A stretch of DNA of 64,000 bases from Microbacterium invictum (GTDB lineage Bacteria > Actinomycetota > Actinomycetes > Actinomycetales > Microbacteriaceae): NCBI RefSeq assembly GCF_034421375.1, contig NZ_CP139779.1, positions 1,178,001 to 1,242,000 on the forward strand, read 5' to 3'. The translations under genes and the position numbers were made by a program. The notes beneath the pieces are model-generated. The model did not search any database. It was not told where the DNA came from and saw only the letters and a list, made by a program, of their open reading frames with translations. Positions 1 to 7,248 of this stretch are shown here, in pieces; within the stretch, counting starts at the first letter, position 1, and every line of letters starts with the position of its first letter.

Positions 1-207
1 GGCGGCGTCAACGTCGTCGCCGTGATCGCCTGGGCGGTCGGCGCGACCCTCGCCTATGTGTGGGCCTACGTCTGGCCGCTGCCGTTCGGAGCCACGGTGC
101 CCGCCTTCGTCGTCACCTTTCTGCTCTACCTCCTCGTCTCCCTGCCCACCCGTCGCACGGGGAGGTTCGCCGCCGAACGCCACCTCGTCGCCAGCCGATC
201 GGATTGA
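1..207 (+). CDS. C-terminal end of a membrane permease, probably NCS1-type (partial)
   Basis: The reading frame is open from the left edge and stops at 205-207, so only the last 68 residues are visible. They hold two hydrophobic segments separated by a short Trp/Pro-rich turn and end in a basic tail. The Gly-Gly-Val-Asn start and the spacing of the helices resemble the last two helices of NCS1 nucleobase/cytosine/hydantoin permeases, but this is a resemblance from memory on a short piece. The next gene, a cyclase-family amidohydrolase, starts within a few bases of the stop. That fits an uptake-plus-ring-opening operon for a heterocyclic substrate. Another multi-pass carrier is possible. Confidence 0.5.
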   Translation, partial: GGVNVVAVIAWAVGATLAYVWAYVWPLPFGATVPAFVVTFLLYLLVSLPTRRTGRFAAERHLVASRSD

Positions 208-212
208 GCCCG

Positions 213-842
213 GTGATCCACGATCTCAGCCATGTCGTCCACGACGGGATGCCGGTGTATCCGGGTGATCCCGAGGTGCGCATCGGCGCCGGTCTGACGA
301 TCGCGTCCGACGGCGTCGAGGTCGCCCGGATCTCGATGGGGACGCATACGGGAACGCACGTCGACGCCCCGTCGCACACCGTCGCGGGCGGGCGGACGAT
401 GGCGTCCGTGAGCCTCGACGAGCTCGTGGGGGAGGCGATCGTGCTCCGGGTCCGGGCAGGCGACGGCGAAACGTACGGCTGGAGCGACCTCGATCCAGGA
501 GGCGCGCTGCCCGACATCCTTCCGCCGATCGTCCTCATCAGCACGGGGTGGGATGCCCTGTTCGCCGATGATCGGCGGCGACTGCGGCACCCGGCGCTCG
601 ACCCCGCCGCGGCGCAGATGCTGGTGGACCGCGGGGTGCACGTCCTCGCCGTCGACACCCTGAGCCCCGACCCGACAGGAGGAGCGGCCTTCCCCGTCCA
701 CGACATCGTCCTCGGCGCCGATCACCTCATCGTCGAGAACCTCCGCGGGGCCGCGGCGCTGCCCGATCGGGTGCGGGTGGGATTCTTCCCCCTGAAGGTC
801 TCGGGTGACGGTGCGCCGGTGCGCGCCGTCGCCTTCACCTGA
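213..842 (+). CDS. Cyclase family protein (kynurenine formamidase-like metal hydrolase)
   Basis: The product has 209 residues, the usual size for the cyclase/KynB family. The metal-binding signature HTGTHVDAPSH lies near residue 46, and the N-terminal IHDLSH and the YPGD element typical of the family are present. Members hydrolyse N-formylkynurenine, cyclic amides or isatin; the substrate here cannot be told from sequence. The preceding permease ends at 207, so the two are probably co-transcribed. A TTG at 204 overlapping the permease stop is an alternative start that adds three residues. Neither start has a clear Shine-Dalgarno sequence. Confidence 0.82.
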   Translation: MIHDLSHVVHDGMPVYPGDPEVRIGAGLTIASDGVEVARISMGTHTGTHVDAPSHTVAGGRTMASVSLDELVGEAIVLRVRAGDGETYGWSDLDPGGALPDILPPIVLISTGWDALFADDRRRLRHPALDPAAAQMLVDRGVHVLAVDTLSPDPTGGAAFPVHDIVLGADHLIVENLRGAAALPDRVRVGFFPLKVSGDGAPVRAVAFT

Positions 843-843
843 G

Positions 844-1245
844 TCAGGCGATCCGCTCGCCGCACATCCCGCAGATCCCGGTCGCCGACACCTCGATGAA
901 GCAGTCGGGGCACACGGGGCGCGGCTTGTCGTCCACGACGCGGCGCTGCGGTGCGGCCCGCTCGCGCGGAGCGCGCTCGGCGCGCGCCTTCCGTGCCGGT
1001 GACGGCGCGGTCGGGGGAGGCGGCGCGACGGCCGGCACGTGGCCGGCGCAGTAGAACCGCACGAACCCGGAGTGATGATTCGGATGCCGGTGCTTGACGG
1101 CGAACAGGGCGGTGCGTTCCCACGGCGCGACATCGGCTGCGCACCCGGCGCAGCGGGCCGGATCGCCCGGGGCGACGTCAGCGGCGGGGACCGGGGTCTC
1201 GAAGGGAAGCGCGTCGCGCCAGTCCGCAGAGGATGCGACTCTCAT
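844..1245 (-). CDS. Small zinc-ribbon-like protein of unknown function
   Basis: A 133-residue protein with two cysteine clusters: CAGC near residues 32-35, and near the C-terminus CPDC followed by CGMC, a probable zinc ribbon. A Pro/Ala/Arg-rich linker separates them. The start has a good GGGGAGG ribosome binding site 9 nt upstream. It converges on the cyclase gene with one base between the stops, and lies 22 bp downstream of the unknown gene at 1268-1642, suggesting one transcript. I recognise the architecture as common in Microbacteriaceae but know no function. Metal binding is inferred from the cysteines only. Confidence 0.7.
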   Translation of the reverse strand: MRVASSADWRDALPFETPVPAADVAPGDPARCAGCAADVAPWERTALFAVKHRHPNHHSGFVRFYCAGHVPAVAPPPPTAPSPARKARAERAPRERAAPQRRVVDDKPRPVCPDCFIEVSATGICGMCGERIA

Positions 1246-1267
1246 TTCGGTGGGCCTCCCCGAGGTG

Positions 1268-1642
1268 TCACCGGCTGTCGGATTCCATCGTAGGCGCTGC
1301 GGCTGGATCGGCGTCCTCGGGGAAGGCGGCCGTCAGTGACCATCGGGTGACGCGTCGGAGGACACCGCGTAACGCGAGAGCCTCCCGCCGGGCGACGACC
1401 ACGCCGTCGACCGCGTGGACGTCGATGGCGAGCGGCGGCGGCTCCCCGAACTTCGGGATCTCGATCTCGATCCAGACGCCCTCGCCAAGCGGGATCCGGG
1501 GCCGCGCGGTGCCACCGCCGATCACGGTGCTCTCCGTCGCGCGGGCGATGATCGCGAGGGCGGCGATCTTGTCCACGGCGTCGGCGGCGACGAGGGTGGC
1601 CACGGCCGCCCCGGGGTGCGGTGCGTCGGACGAGGATGCCAT
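1268..1642 (-). CDS. Uncharacterised protein with the EPPP motif, paralogue of 6920-7228
   Basis: A 124-residue soluble protein. Its centre has an I-P-K-F-G-E-P-P-P-L-A-I-D-V stretch that is nearly repeated in the protein encoded at 6920-7228 (L-P-R-F-A-E-P-P-P-F-A-V-D-V). In both it is followed by an alternating helix with many Ala and Arg residues. I do not recognise the family. The start was placed at the ATG at 1642 because upstream codons run into the divergent ACT-domain gene. It is probably transcribed with the zinc-ribbon gene 22 bp downstream. Confidence 0.65.
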   Translation of the reverse strand: MASSSDAPHPGAAVATLVAADAVDKIAALAIIARATESTVIGGGTARPRIPLGEGVWIEIEIPKFGEPPPLAIDVHAVDGVVVARREALALRGVLRRVTRWSLTAAFPEDADPAAAPTMESDSR

Positions 1643-1685
1643 GGGCCCAGTCAACCAGCCCCGGGCGGCGAGGGGTCCGGAGTCG

Positions 1686-1691
1686 TACGCT
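1686..1691 (+). promoter_or_regulatory. -10 box TACGCT, leaderless-type promoter
   Basis: TACGCT ends 6 nt before the ATG at 1698, so transcription should begin at or next to the start codon. No Shine-Dalgarno sequence is present. The same spacing recurs at many genes in the window. Confidence 0.55.
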
Positions 1692-1697
1692 GAGTCC

Positions 1698-2213
1698 ATG
1701 CCCACCCTCGTGCTCACCCTCGTCGGAACCGACCGTGCCGGTCTCGTGGCCGCGGTGGCCGAGGTGATCGACGCCCACGGCGGCAACTGGGAGCACAGCG
1801 AGCTGGCCGAACTCGCCGGTGCGTTCGCCGGGGTGGTGCAGGTATCGGCGCCCGAGGGCGGAGTCGACGACCTCCGCGCGGCACTGGCCGCGCTGCCGGG
1901 TCTCGTCACCGTGAGCGTTCCCGCCCAGGGAGGCGGGGCCGCGCGCGACACGACGTCGCGGCCGCTGTCCTTCACCGTGCTCGGCAACGACCACCCCGGC
2001 ATCGTCCACGAGATCTCCGCCGCCCTCGGCTCCCACGGGGTGAGCATCGACCGGATGACGACCCAGACCCGCGACGCGGCCATGGCCGGGGGGCGCCTGT
2101 TCGAGGCGACGGTGTCCGCCGTGGTGCCGCCGACGGTCGAGGTCGCCGACGTCATCGCCGACCTCGAACGGATCGCCGCCGAGCTCCAGGTCGAGGTCGC
2201 GGCACGCGACTGA
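1698..2213 (+). CDS. ACT domain-containing protein (GcvR-like, tandem ACT)
   Basis: 171 residues containing two ACT domains, roughly 3-75 and 90-165. Each opens with the ligand-binding turn of the GcvR group: VGTDRAGLVAAVAE in the first and LGNDHPGIVHEISA in the second. The tandem arrangement is that of the glycine cleavage regulator GcvR and related amino-acid-sensing proteins. There is no catalytic domain or DNA-binding domain, so a role as a small-molecule-responsive modulator is inferred from the family. The ATG at 1698 was chosen because the -10 box lies just before it. Confidence 0.85.
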   Translation: MPTLVLTLVGTDRAGLVAAVAEVIDAHGGNWEHSELAELAGAFAGVVQVSAPEGGVDDLRAALAALPGLVTVSVPAQGGGAARDTTSRPLSFTVLGNDHPGIVHEISAALGSHGVSIDRMTTQTRDAAMAGGRLFEATVSAVVPPTVEVADVIADLERIAAELQVEVAARD

Positions 2214-2271
2214 CTCCGCCGCGGGAATTCCCCGCCGCGCCCGCCGTGTTGCGATCCTTGGAGGTACCCCC

Positions 2272-3387
2272 GTGACATCCCCCCTTTTCCACCCGCTCGC
2301 TGTTCGAGGCATCACCCTCGCCAACCGGATCGTGATGGCGCCGATGTGCCAGTACTCGGCCGACCCCGATGGTCCCGACGTCGGCGCACCGAACGACTGG
2401 CACATCCAGCACTACGGATCGCGCGCGCTCGGCCGGCCCGGACTCATCATCGTCGAGGCCACCGGCGTCAGCGCCGAGGGGCGCATCTCGGCCTACGACC
2501 TGGGCATCTGGAACGACACCCAGGTGGCCGCCCACCGCCGACTCACCCGGTTCTTCCGCGACAACGGCGTGGCCGCCGGCATCCAGCTCGCCCACGCAGG
2601 CCGGAAGGCGAGCTCACCGCGGCCCTTCGAGGGCCCGTTCGGTAGCAGCGAGCCGCCCGCCGACTGGCAGCCCGTCGCCCCCAGCGCCGTCGCGTTCGCG
2701 CCCGGCAAGCAGGTGCCGCTGGCCCTGGATCGTGCGGGGATCGACGAGGTCGTCTCGCAGTTCGCCGATGCCGCACGGCGGGCCCGCGAGGCCGGCTACG
2801 AGGTCATCGAGATCCACGCGGCGCACGGCTACCTGCTGCACGAGTTCCTCTCGCCCGAGTCGAACACCCGCACCGACGAGTACGGCGGATCGTTCGAGAA
2901 CCGGGTGCGCCTCCTCGAGCGGGTGGTGGATGCCGTCCGGCGGACGGCCGGCGAGGCCACGCCGATCTTCGTGAGGATCTCGGCGACCGACTGGGTGGAG
3001 CCGGCGGGCTGGACCGCCGACGACAGCGTGGCGCTGGCCGCGAGGCTTCGCGAGCGCGGCGTGGACGTCGTGCACGTCTCGACCGGCGGCAACGTCGCCG
3101 ACGCCCGTATCCCGGTCGGGCCGGGCTACCAGGTGCCGTTCTCGCGCCGCATCCGGCAGGAGGCCGGCGTGCTCACCGCTGCCGTCGGACTCATCCGCGA
3201 CCCCGACCAGGCCGAAGAGATCCTGGATGCCGGCGACGCCGACCTGATCGCCCTGGCCCGGGAGTTCCTCCTCGATCCGCTCTGGCCGGTCACGGCGGCA
3301 CGACAGCTGGGGGAGGAGTGGTCCCTCGCGCCGCAGTACGAGCGGGCGGAGATCCTCGCCCGCCGCGATGAGCGGACGAAGGTCTGA
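2272..3387 (+). CDS. NADH:flavin oxidoreductase, old yellow enzyme family (YqjM-like)
   Basis: 371 residues forming an FMN-binding TIM barrel. The N-terminal LANRIVMAPMCQYSA element, with the cysteine-containing MCQY motif, marks the thermophilic-like/YqjM class. HAAHGYLLHEF and the NTRTDEYGGSFENR motif near residues 180-210 are the classic OYE signature, and the phosphate-binding glycine loop lies near the C-terminus. Such enzymes reduce activated C=C bonds of enones with NAD(P)H; the native substrate is unknown. The GTG start is preceded by a GGAGG ribosome binding site 7 nt upstream. It appears to be a single-gene unit. Confidence 0.92.
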   Translation: MTSPLFHPLAVRGITLANRIVMAPMCQYSADPDGPDVGAPNDWHIQHYGSRALGRPGLIIVEATGVSAEGRISAYDLGIWNDTQVAAHRRLTRFFRDNGVAAGIQLAHAGRKASSPRPFEGPFGSSEPPADWQPVAPSAVAFAPGKQVPLALDRAGIDEVVSQFADAARRAREAGYEVIEIHAAHGYLLHEFLSPESNTRTDEYGGSFENRVRLLERVVDAVRRTAGEATPIFVRISATDWVEPAGWTADDSVALAARLRERGVDVVHVSTGGNVADARIPVGPGYQVPFSRRIRQEAGVLTAAVGLIRDPDQAEEILDAGDADLIALAREFLLDPLWPVTAARQLGEEWSLAPQYERAEILARRDERTKV

Positions 3388-3445
3388 GCCCGGCGGGTCG
3401 CCGGCGCCGCAGCATCCCTGCGAATTCGCTCCGTACCGCCCGCTG

Positions 3446-3477
3446 GCGATGCATAACGACATATCGTTGAGTATCGC
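3446..3477. promoter_or_regulatory. Candidate PadR operator (32-bp interrupted palindrome)
   Basis: Two nested pairs of perfect 5-bp arms share one centre at 3461.5: AACGA (3455-3459) with TCGTT (3464-3468), and GCGAT (3446-3450) with ATCGC (3473-3477). It lies 38-69 bp upstream of the PadR start codon, where an autoregulatory operator is expected. Confidence 0.55.
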
Positions 3478-3514
3478 TCGACGTCGCGACCGCGGCGGAG
3501 CGAAGGAGGTCATC

Positions 3515-4099
3515 ATGAGCAACTCATTCTTCGGCGATGCATTCTCGGGTCGCGGCGGGTCCGCGTCGGGATGGCCGATGTCGAACATCGCGGAGGCCAT
3601 GGACCAGCTGCGCTCCGCCTTCGAGAAGGGTGTCGGAAGCGGTTCCGCTCCGCGGATGAACCGCGGAGACGTGCGCACTGCCGTTCTCACCCTTCTGCTG
3701 GAGCGGCCGATGCACGGCTACCAGATCATCCAGCTCATCGAGGAGCGCAGCGGCGGGAGCTGGAAGCCCAGCGCCGGGTCGGTCTACCCCACCCTCCAGC
3801 TCCTCGCCGACGAGGGCCTCATCGAGGCTCAGGAGGCGGACGGTCGCAAGACCTACAGCCTGACCGAGGCGGGGATCGCCGAGGCGGAGGCCGCCGCCGA
3901 GCGCGGGGCGCCGTGGGAGTCCAGCTCGTCGGCGCGTCGCGAGTCGCCGCGGATGACAGCCCTTCCCAAGGCCGGTCTCGATCTGGCGCAGGCTGCCGCA
4001 CAGGTCGCCCGCACCGGCTCGTCGGCGCAGGTGGACGAGGCTGTGGCCGTCCTCGAGGATGCTCGCCGTAGGCTCTACTCCATCCTCGCCCAGAGCTGA
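3515..4099 (+). CDS. PadR family transcriptional regulator
   Basis: 194 residues. A Gly/Ser-rich 45-residue N-terminal tail is followed by the PadR winged helix (about residues 50-130), with VLTLLLERPMHGYQIIQLI and the recognition-helix/wing sequence SAGSVYPTLQLLADEGLI. A helical C-terminal region probably mediates dimerisation. The start has the near-perfect ribosome binding site AAGGAGGT 5 nt upstream. An ABC1 kinase gene follows after 38 bp on the same strand. PadR proteins of this class usually repress their own operon until an inducer or membrane stress relieves them; the ligand is unknown. Confidence 0.9.
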   Translation: MSNSFFGDAFSGRGGSASGWPMSNIAEAMDQLRSAFEKGVGSGSAPRMNRGDVRTAVLTLLLERPMHGYQIIQLIEERSGGSWKPSAGSVYPTLQLLADEGLIEAQEADGRKTYSLTEAGIAEAEAAAERGAPWESSSSARRESPRMTALPKAGLDLAQAAAQVARTGSSAQVDEAVAVLEDARRRLYSILAQS

Positions 4100-4137
4100 T
4101 CTCGACGCCGCACGTGCGTCGGCGTCCAGGAGAATCG

Positions 4138-5850
4138 ATGACCGACGCCCCATGGATGCGCGCCCGCTACCGCCGCATCACCCGCTTCGCGCTGCGCGTC
4201 ATGCTGCAGACGTGGTGGTGGGAGCTGTTCCTTCCGAGGTTCGGACTGACTGCTCTCGTGGCGCGCGGACGCGCGCGTCGGATGCGACGCATCGCCCAGA
4301 GATTCCATGTGCTGGCTGTGGATCTCGGCGGGCTCATGATCAAGGTGGGGCAGTTCCTCTCGTCGCGCCTGGACATCCTCCCGCCCGAGATCACGAAGGA
4401 GCTGGAGGGGCTGCAGGACGAGGTGCCCCCGGTCGCGTTCGATCGCATCCGCGCGCTCGCCGAGAGCGAGCTCGGCGTCCCCCTCGAGCGCGCCTTCGCT
4501 TTCGTCGACCCGGATCCGGTCGCCGCGGCGTCCCTCGGGCAGGCGCATCGCGCCCGGCTGTCACCGGACGACGCGGCTCTCGCCGGCTTCGCCGACGTCG
4601 TGGTGAAGGTCCAGCGCCCCGGCATCGACCAGATCGTCGACGTCGACCTTCGGGCCCTCCGCAAGGTCGGGGTGTGGCTGAGCAGGGTGTCGCTGGTGTC
4701 CAAGCGCGTGGACATGCCCGAGCTGGTGGAGGAGTTCGCCGAGACCTCGCTGCAGGAGATCGACTACCTGCAGGAGGGCGCGAACGGCGAGCGGTTCGCG
4801 CGCGACTTCGCCGATGATCCGCGGGTGACAACCCCCGAGGTGGTGTGGGAGCGGTCGACTCGCCGGGTGCTGACGCTGCAGGACGTCACGGCGATCAAGA
4901 TCAACGACCGTGATGCGCTCGTCGCCGCCGGGCTCGACCCCAGCGAGGTCGCGCTCGCATTCGCCTCGGTGATGTTCCAGCAGCTCTTCGGGAACGGCTA
5001 CTTCCACGCCGACCCGCACCCCGGGAACATCTTCGTCACCCCCTCGCATGCGGAGCCCCGCAGCGGGGATGAGGAGGGGGCGGCACCCGGCTGGACCCTC
5101 ACCTTCATCGACTTCGGGATGATGGGCCAGGTCCCCGACTCGCTCAGGGCGGGCCTTCGGCGCCTCGTGATCGCCGTGGCCGCACGCGACGGTGTCGGGC
5201 TCGTCGACAGCATCCGCGAGGTGGGGGTGCTTCTGCCTTCGGCCGACACCGCGGAGCTCGAGCGGGCGATGACGCAGCTGTTCGCCCGGTTCGGCGGCAT
5301 GGGATTCGCCGAGCTGGCCGAGGTCGATCCCCGTGAGTTCCGCGACTTCGCGATCGAGTTCGGCGATCTCGTGCGCGCCCTCCCCTTCCAGCTGCCCGAG
5401 AATTTCCTCCTGGTGATCCGGGCGATGTCCCTGACCTCGGGGGTCTCGAGCGCCCTGGATCCGGCGTTCAACATCTGGGAGGCCGTAGAGCCGTATGCCG
5501 CCACGCTGCTGCGCGAGGAGCGCGGCAACGTCCTCCAGGCCGTCACCCGCCAGGCCGTCGACACCGCGGGGCTCATCACACGCCTTCCCCGCCGCATCGA
5601 CAAGCTCGCCACCCGCATGGAAGAGGGGCGTCTGGCCGTCGACGCGCCCCGGGTCGACCGGCGGCTGGCGCGGCTCGAACGCCTCGGTCGCCGCATCCTC
5701 TCCGCCGTCCTGTTCGGCGCCCTCCTCATCGGGGGCATCCTCCTGCGTCCCGACGACCCGGTCTTCGGGACCATCCTGCTCCTCGCCGCCGTGCCGCCGC
5801 TTCTCCATGCGCTCCTGGCGGGCGTACTGGGGTCCCGCGGGCCGGTGTGA
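4138..5850 (+). CDS. ABC1 kinase/UbiB-AarF family protein
   Basis: 570 residues. The unusual ABC1 features are present: the KxGQ motif as KVGQ at residues 69-72, an Ala-rich P-loop-like element AAASLGQAHRARL, the VAIK-type lysine in VVVKVQRPG, the catalytic-loop segment HADPHPGNIF and the metal-binding FIDFG. Two hydrophobic helices close the C-terminus, so it is probably a membrane-anchored atypical kinase/ATPase. In bacteria the family supports quinone synthesis or lipid handling. The ATG at 4138 has AGGAG 5-6 nt upstream. The preceding PadR gene is probably its regulator. Confidence 0.88.
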   Translation: MTDAPWMRARYRRITRFALRVMLQTWWWELFLPRFGLTALVARGRARRMRRIAQRFHVLAVDLGGLMIKVGQFLSSRLDILPPEITKELEGLQDEVPPVAFDRIRALAESELGVPLERAFAFVDPDPVAAASLGQAHRARLSPDDAALAGFADVVVKVQRPGIDQIVDVDLRALRKVGVWLSRVSLVSKRVDMPELVEEFAETSLQEIDYLQEGANGERFARDFADDPRVTTPEVVWERSTRRVLTLQDVTAIKINDRDALVAAGLDPSEVALAFASVMFQQLFGNGYFHADPHPGNIFVTPSHAEPRSGDEEGAAPGWTLTFIDFGMMGQVPDSLRAGLRRLVIAVAARDGVGLVDSIREVGVLLPSADTAELERAMTQLFARFGGMGFAELAEVDPREFRDFAIEFGDLVRALPFQLPENFLLVIRAMSLTSGVSSALDPAFNIWEAVEPYAATLLREERGNVLQAVTRQAVDTAGLITRLPRRIDKLATRMEEGRLAVDAPRVDRRLARLERLGRRILSAVLFGALLIGGILLRPDDPVFGTILLLAAVPPLLHALLAGVLGSRGPV

Positions 5851-5893
5851 TGAAGGCGCGATGGTTTCAAGCGAATCCATAGGTCGGCGTCGG

Positions 5894-5899
5894 TAGCGT
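5894..5899 (+). promoter_or_regulatory. -10 box TAGCGT ahead of the riboswitch candidate
   Basis: TAGCGT would start transcription near 5906, exactly where the structured leader described next begins. No convincing -35 box is visible. Confidence 0.45.
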
Positions 5900-5905
5900 G
5901 GTGCG

Positions 5906-5999
5906 CGCAAGGGGAGTACTCCCGATCGCGGTGGACCCGTCAGTACGAACGCCAGGTGGCGTTCCGGCCCACCGGCCCGTGAGGGTGGAGGAGACCTTG
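5906..5999 (+). promoter_or_regulatory. Candidate yybP-ykoY-type (Mn2+) riboswitch
   Basis: Closing stem P1 is CAAGG (5906-5910) with CCTTG (5995-5999). On its 5' side follows GGAGTA, making the family hallmark GGGGAGTA. On the 3' side GGAGA precedes P1, giving GAGACCTTG, close to the conserved AAGACUUU element. Inside lie a hairpin with AACGCC/GGCGTT arms (5948-5953, 5958-5963) and a second CCACC/GGTGG hairpin, consistent with a multi-way junction. The assignment rests on remembered consensus and hand folding; no covariance search was possible. The next start codon is 20 nt downstream. Confidence 0.55.
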
Positions 6000-6018
6000 A
6001 CGTTCAGAAGGGATCGTC

Positions 6019-6831
6019 ATGAGCAAGCTCTCCAAACTCATCGGCATGGCAGCCAAGGCCCTGGACAGCCAGGGCGGCAGCACCCAGGGGGCGTCGTCCT
6101 CGTCGTCGGACTGGCGCGGCATCGTCCGCAGCGCCGCCGGTGCCCTGACCGGTGACGGCCGGCCCGCCGCCGGGACGGCACCTGCGACCCCGTCCGCGTC
6201 GCCGGCGCCGCGGAGCCGACCGTCGACCATGCCCCCGGTCGCCGGCTCGCCGTCCCGGCCGAGCGAGGCCGACCGCGCGGCGATCGCCCGCTACGACTAC
6301 CTCATGCAGACGGCCGATCCGCACCAGGTCGAGCAGATCCATCGCGAGGCGTTCGCACGGCTGACCCCCCAGCAGCGGCAGCAGATCGAGTCGCGCATGC
6401 GGACCGAGTTCCCGCCGTCCGAGCGCCCGCGGTCGGCGGCCCCCGAGGATCTCGCCCGCGCGGCGGGACGCGCGGAGGCCCTGCGTCCGGGCCGCATGCG
6501 GGGGCTCCTCGGCCGCGTCGGCGGCGGTGCGGCGATGGTCGGGGCCGGCGGTCTCGCCGTCGGCGTCCTCGGGGCCGTGGCAGGGGCCGCGGTCGTCAGC
6601 TCGGTGGCCGCCCCGCTCCTCGAGCAGGCCGCCGGATTCGGCGTCGACTTCGATGCCCTCGCCGACGGCGTCGATCTCACCGGCCTCGCCGACGGCGTCG
6701 ACGCCTCGAGCTTCGCCGAGAGCGCGGAGGGGATCGTCGGGGGCACCGGCGACGTCGTGTCGGGGTTCGGCGATCAGGTCTCGAGTTTCGGCGACCAGTT
6801 CGGCTCGCTCGGCGACCTGTTCGGGCGCTGA
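6019..6831 (+). CDS. Uncharacterised membrane-associated protein behind the riboswitch candidate
   Basis: 270 residues and no domain I can name. Residues 1-20 form a short amphipathic start, 20-80 a Ser/Pro/Ala-rich low-complexity linker, and about 85-150 a charged helical part with RYDYLMQTADPHQVEQIH and a LTPQQRQQIESRM segment. Residues about 170-205 form a Gly/Ala/Val-rich hydrophobic stretch that could span the membrane once or twice. The C-terminus holds degenerate repeats (LADGVDLTGLADGVD, then FGDQ/FGDQF). The structured leader upstream suggests ion-dependent expression. An AAGGG ribosome binding site lies 8 nt before the ATG. Confidence 0.75.
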   Translation: MSKLSKLIGMAAKALDSQGGSTQGASSSSSDWRGIVRSAAGALTGDGRPAAGTAPATPSASPAPRSRPSTMPPVAGSPSRPSEADRAAIARYDYLMQTADPHQVEQIHREAFARLTPQQRQQIESRMRTEFPPSERPRSAAPEDLARAAGRAEALRPGRMRGLLGRVGGGAAMVGAGGLAVGVLGAVAGAAVVSSVAAPLLEQAAGFGVDFDALADGVDLTGLADGVDASSFAESAEGIVGGTGDVVSGFGDQVSSFGDQFGSLGDLFGR

Positions 6832-6919
6832 GTCACGCCATCCGGTCGCGGCCGGGTCATCCGTGATCTGCGGCAGACCGTGACGCGGATCGACCCCGTG
6901 GGCGTCCGGGTCTGAGACC

Positions 6920-7228
6920 ATGGAGGTCGTGCACGTGGTATCGCTGGTGGTGAACCTCCCCATCGCGAAACCGGACGCGCTCGCCGTCATCGCCCTGGTG
7001 TCGGACGGTGAGGTGCTCGACGCCGGATCCGCCGACCCGCGGGTGTGGGTGAGCCCTCGGTCGTGGGCGATGGTGGATCTGCCGCGTTTCGCCGAGCCGC
7101 CGCCGTTCGCCGTCGACGTCTGCTCGCACGAACCGGCGGCAGCGCGCGAGGACGCCCGACGGCTCGCCGTCGCCCTCGAACGCGTCGGCTGGCGGATCGA
7201 ACCCTTCGGTGATCCGCCAGCCGAGTGA
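6920..7228 (+). CDS. Uncharacterised EPPP-motif protein, paralogue of 1268-1642
   Basis: 102 residues, no signal peptide or membrane segment. The central L-P-R-F-A-E-P-P-P-F-A-V-D-V stretch mirrors the 1268-1642 protein, followed by an Ala/Arg-rich helix and a C-terminal RVGWRIEPFGD. The paralogue pair within 6 kb suggests an old local duplication. No function is known to me. The ATG at 6920 lacks a strong ribosome binding site; the upstream 88 bp contain no clear terminator for the preceding gene, so read-through is possible. Confidence 0.6.
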   Translation: MEVVHVVSLVVNLPIAKPDALAVIALVSDGEVLDAGSADPRVWVSPRSWAMVDLPRFAEPPPFAVDVCSHEPAAAREDARRLAVALERVGWRIEPFGDPPAE

Positions 7229-7248
7229 CGTGCGATGCCGCCTCGAGG

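Noticed and set aside
5910..5921. Perfect 12-bp palindrome GGGAGTACTCCC as a repressor site
   Set aside because: It is better explained as part of the first loop of the riboswitch candidate.
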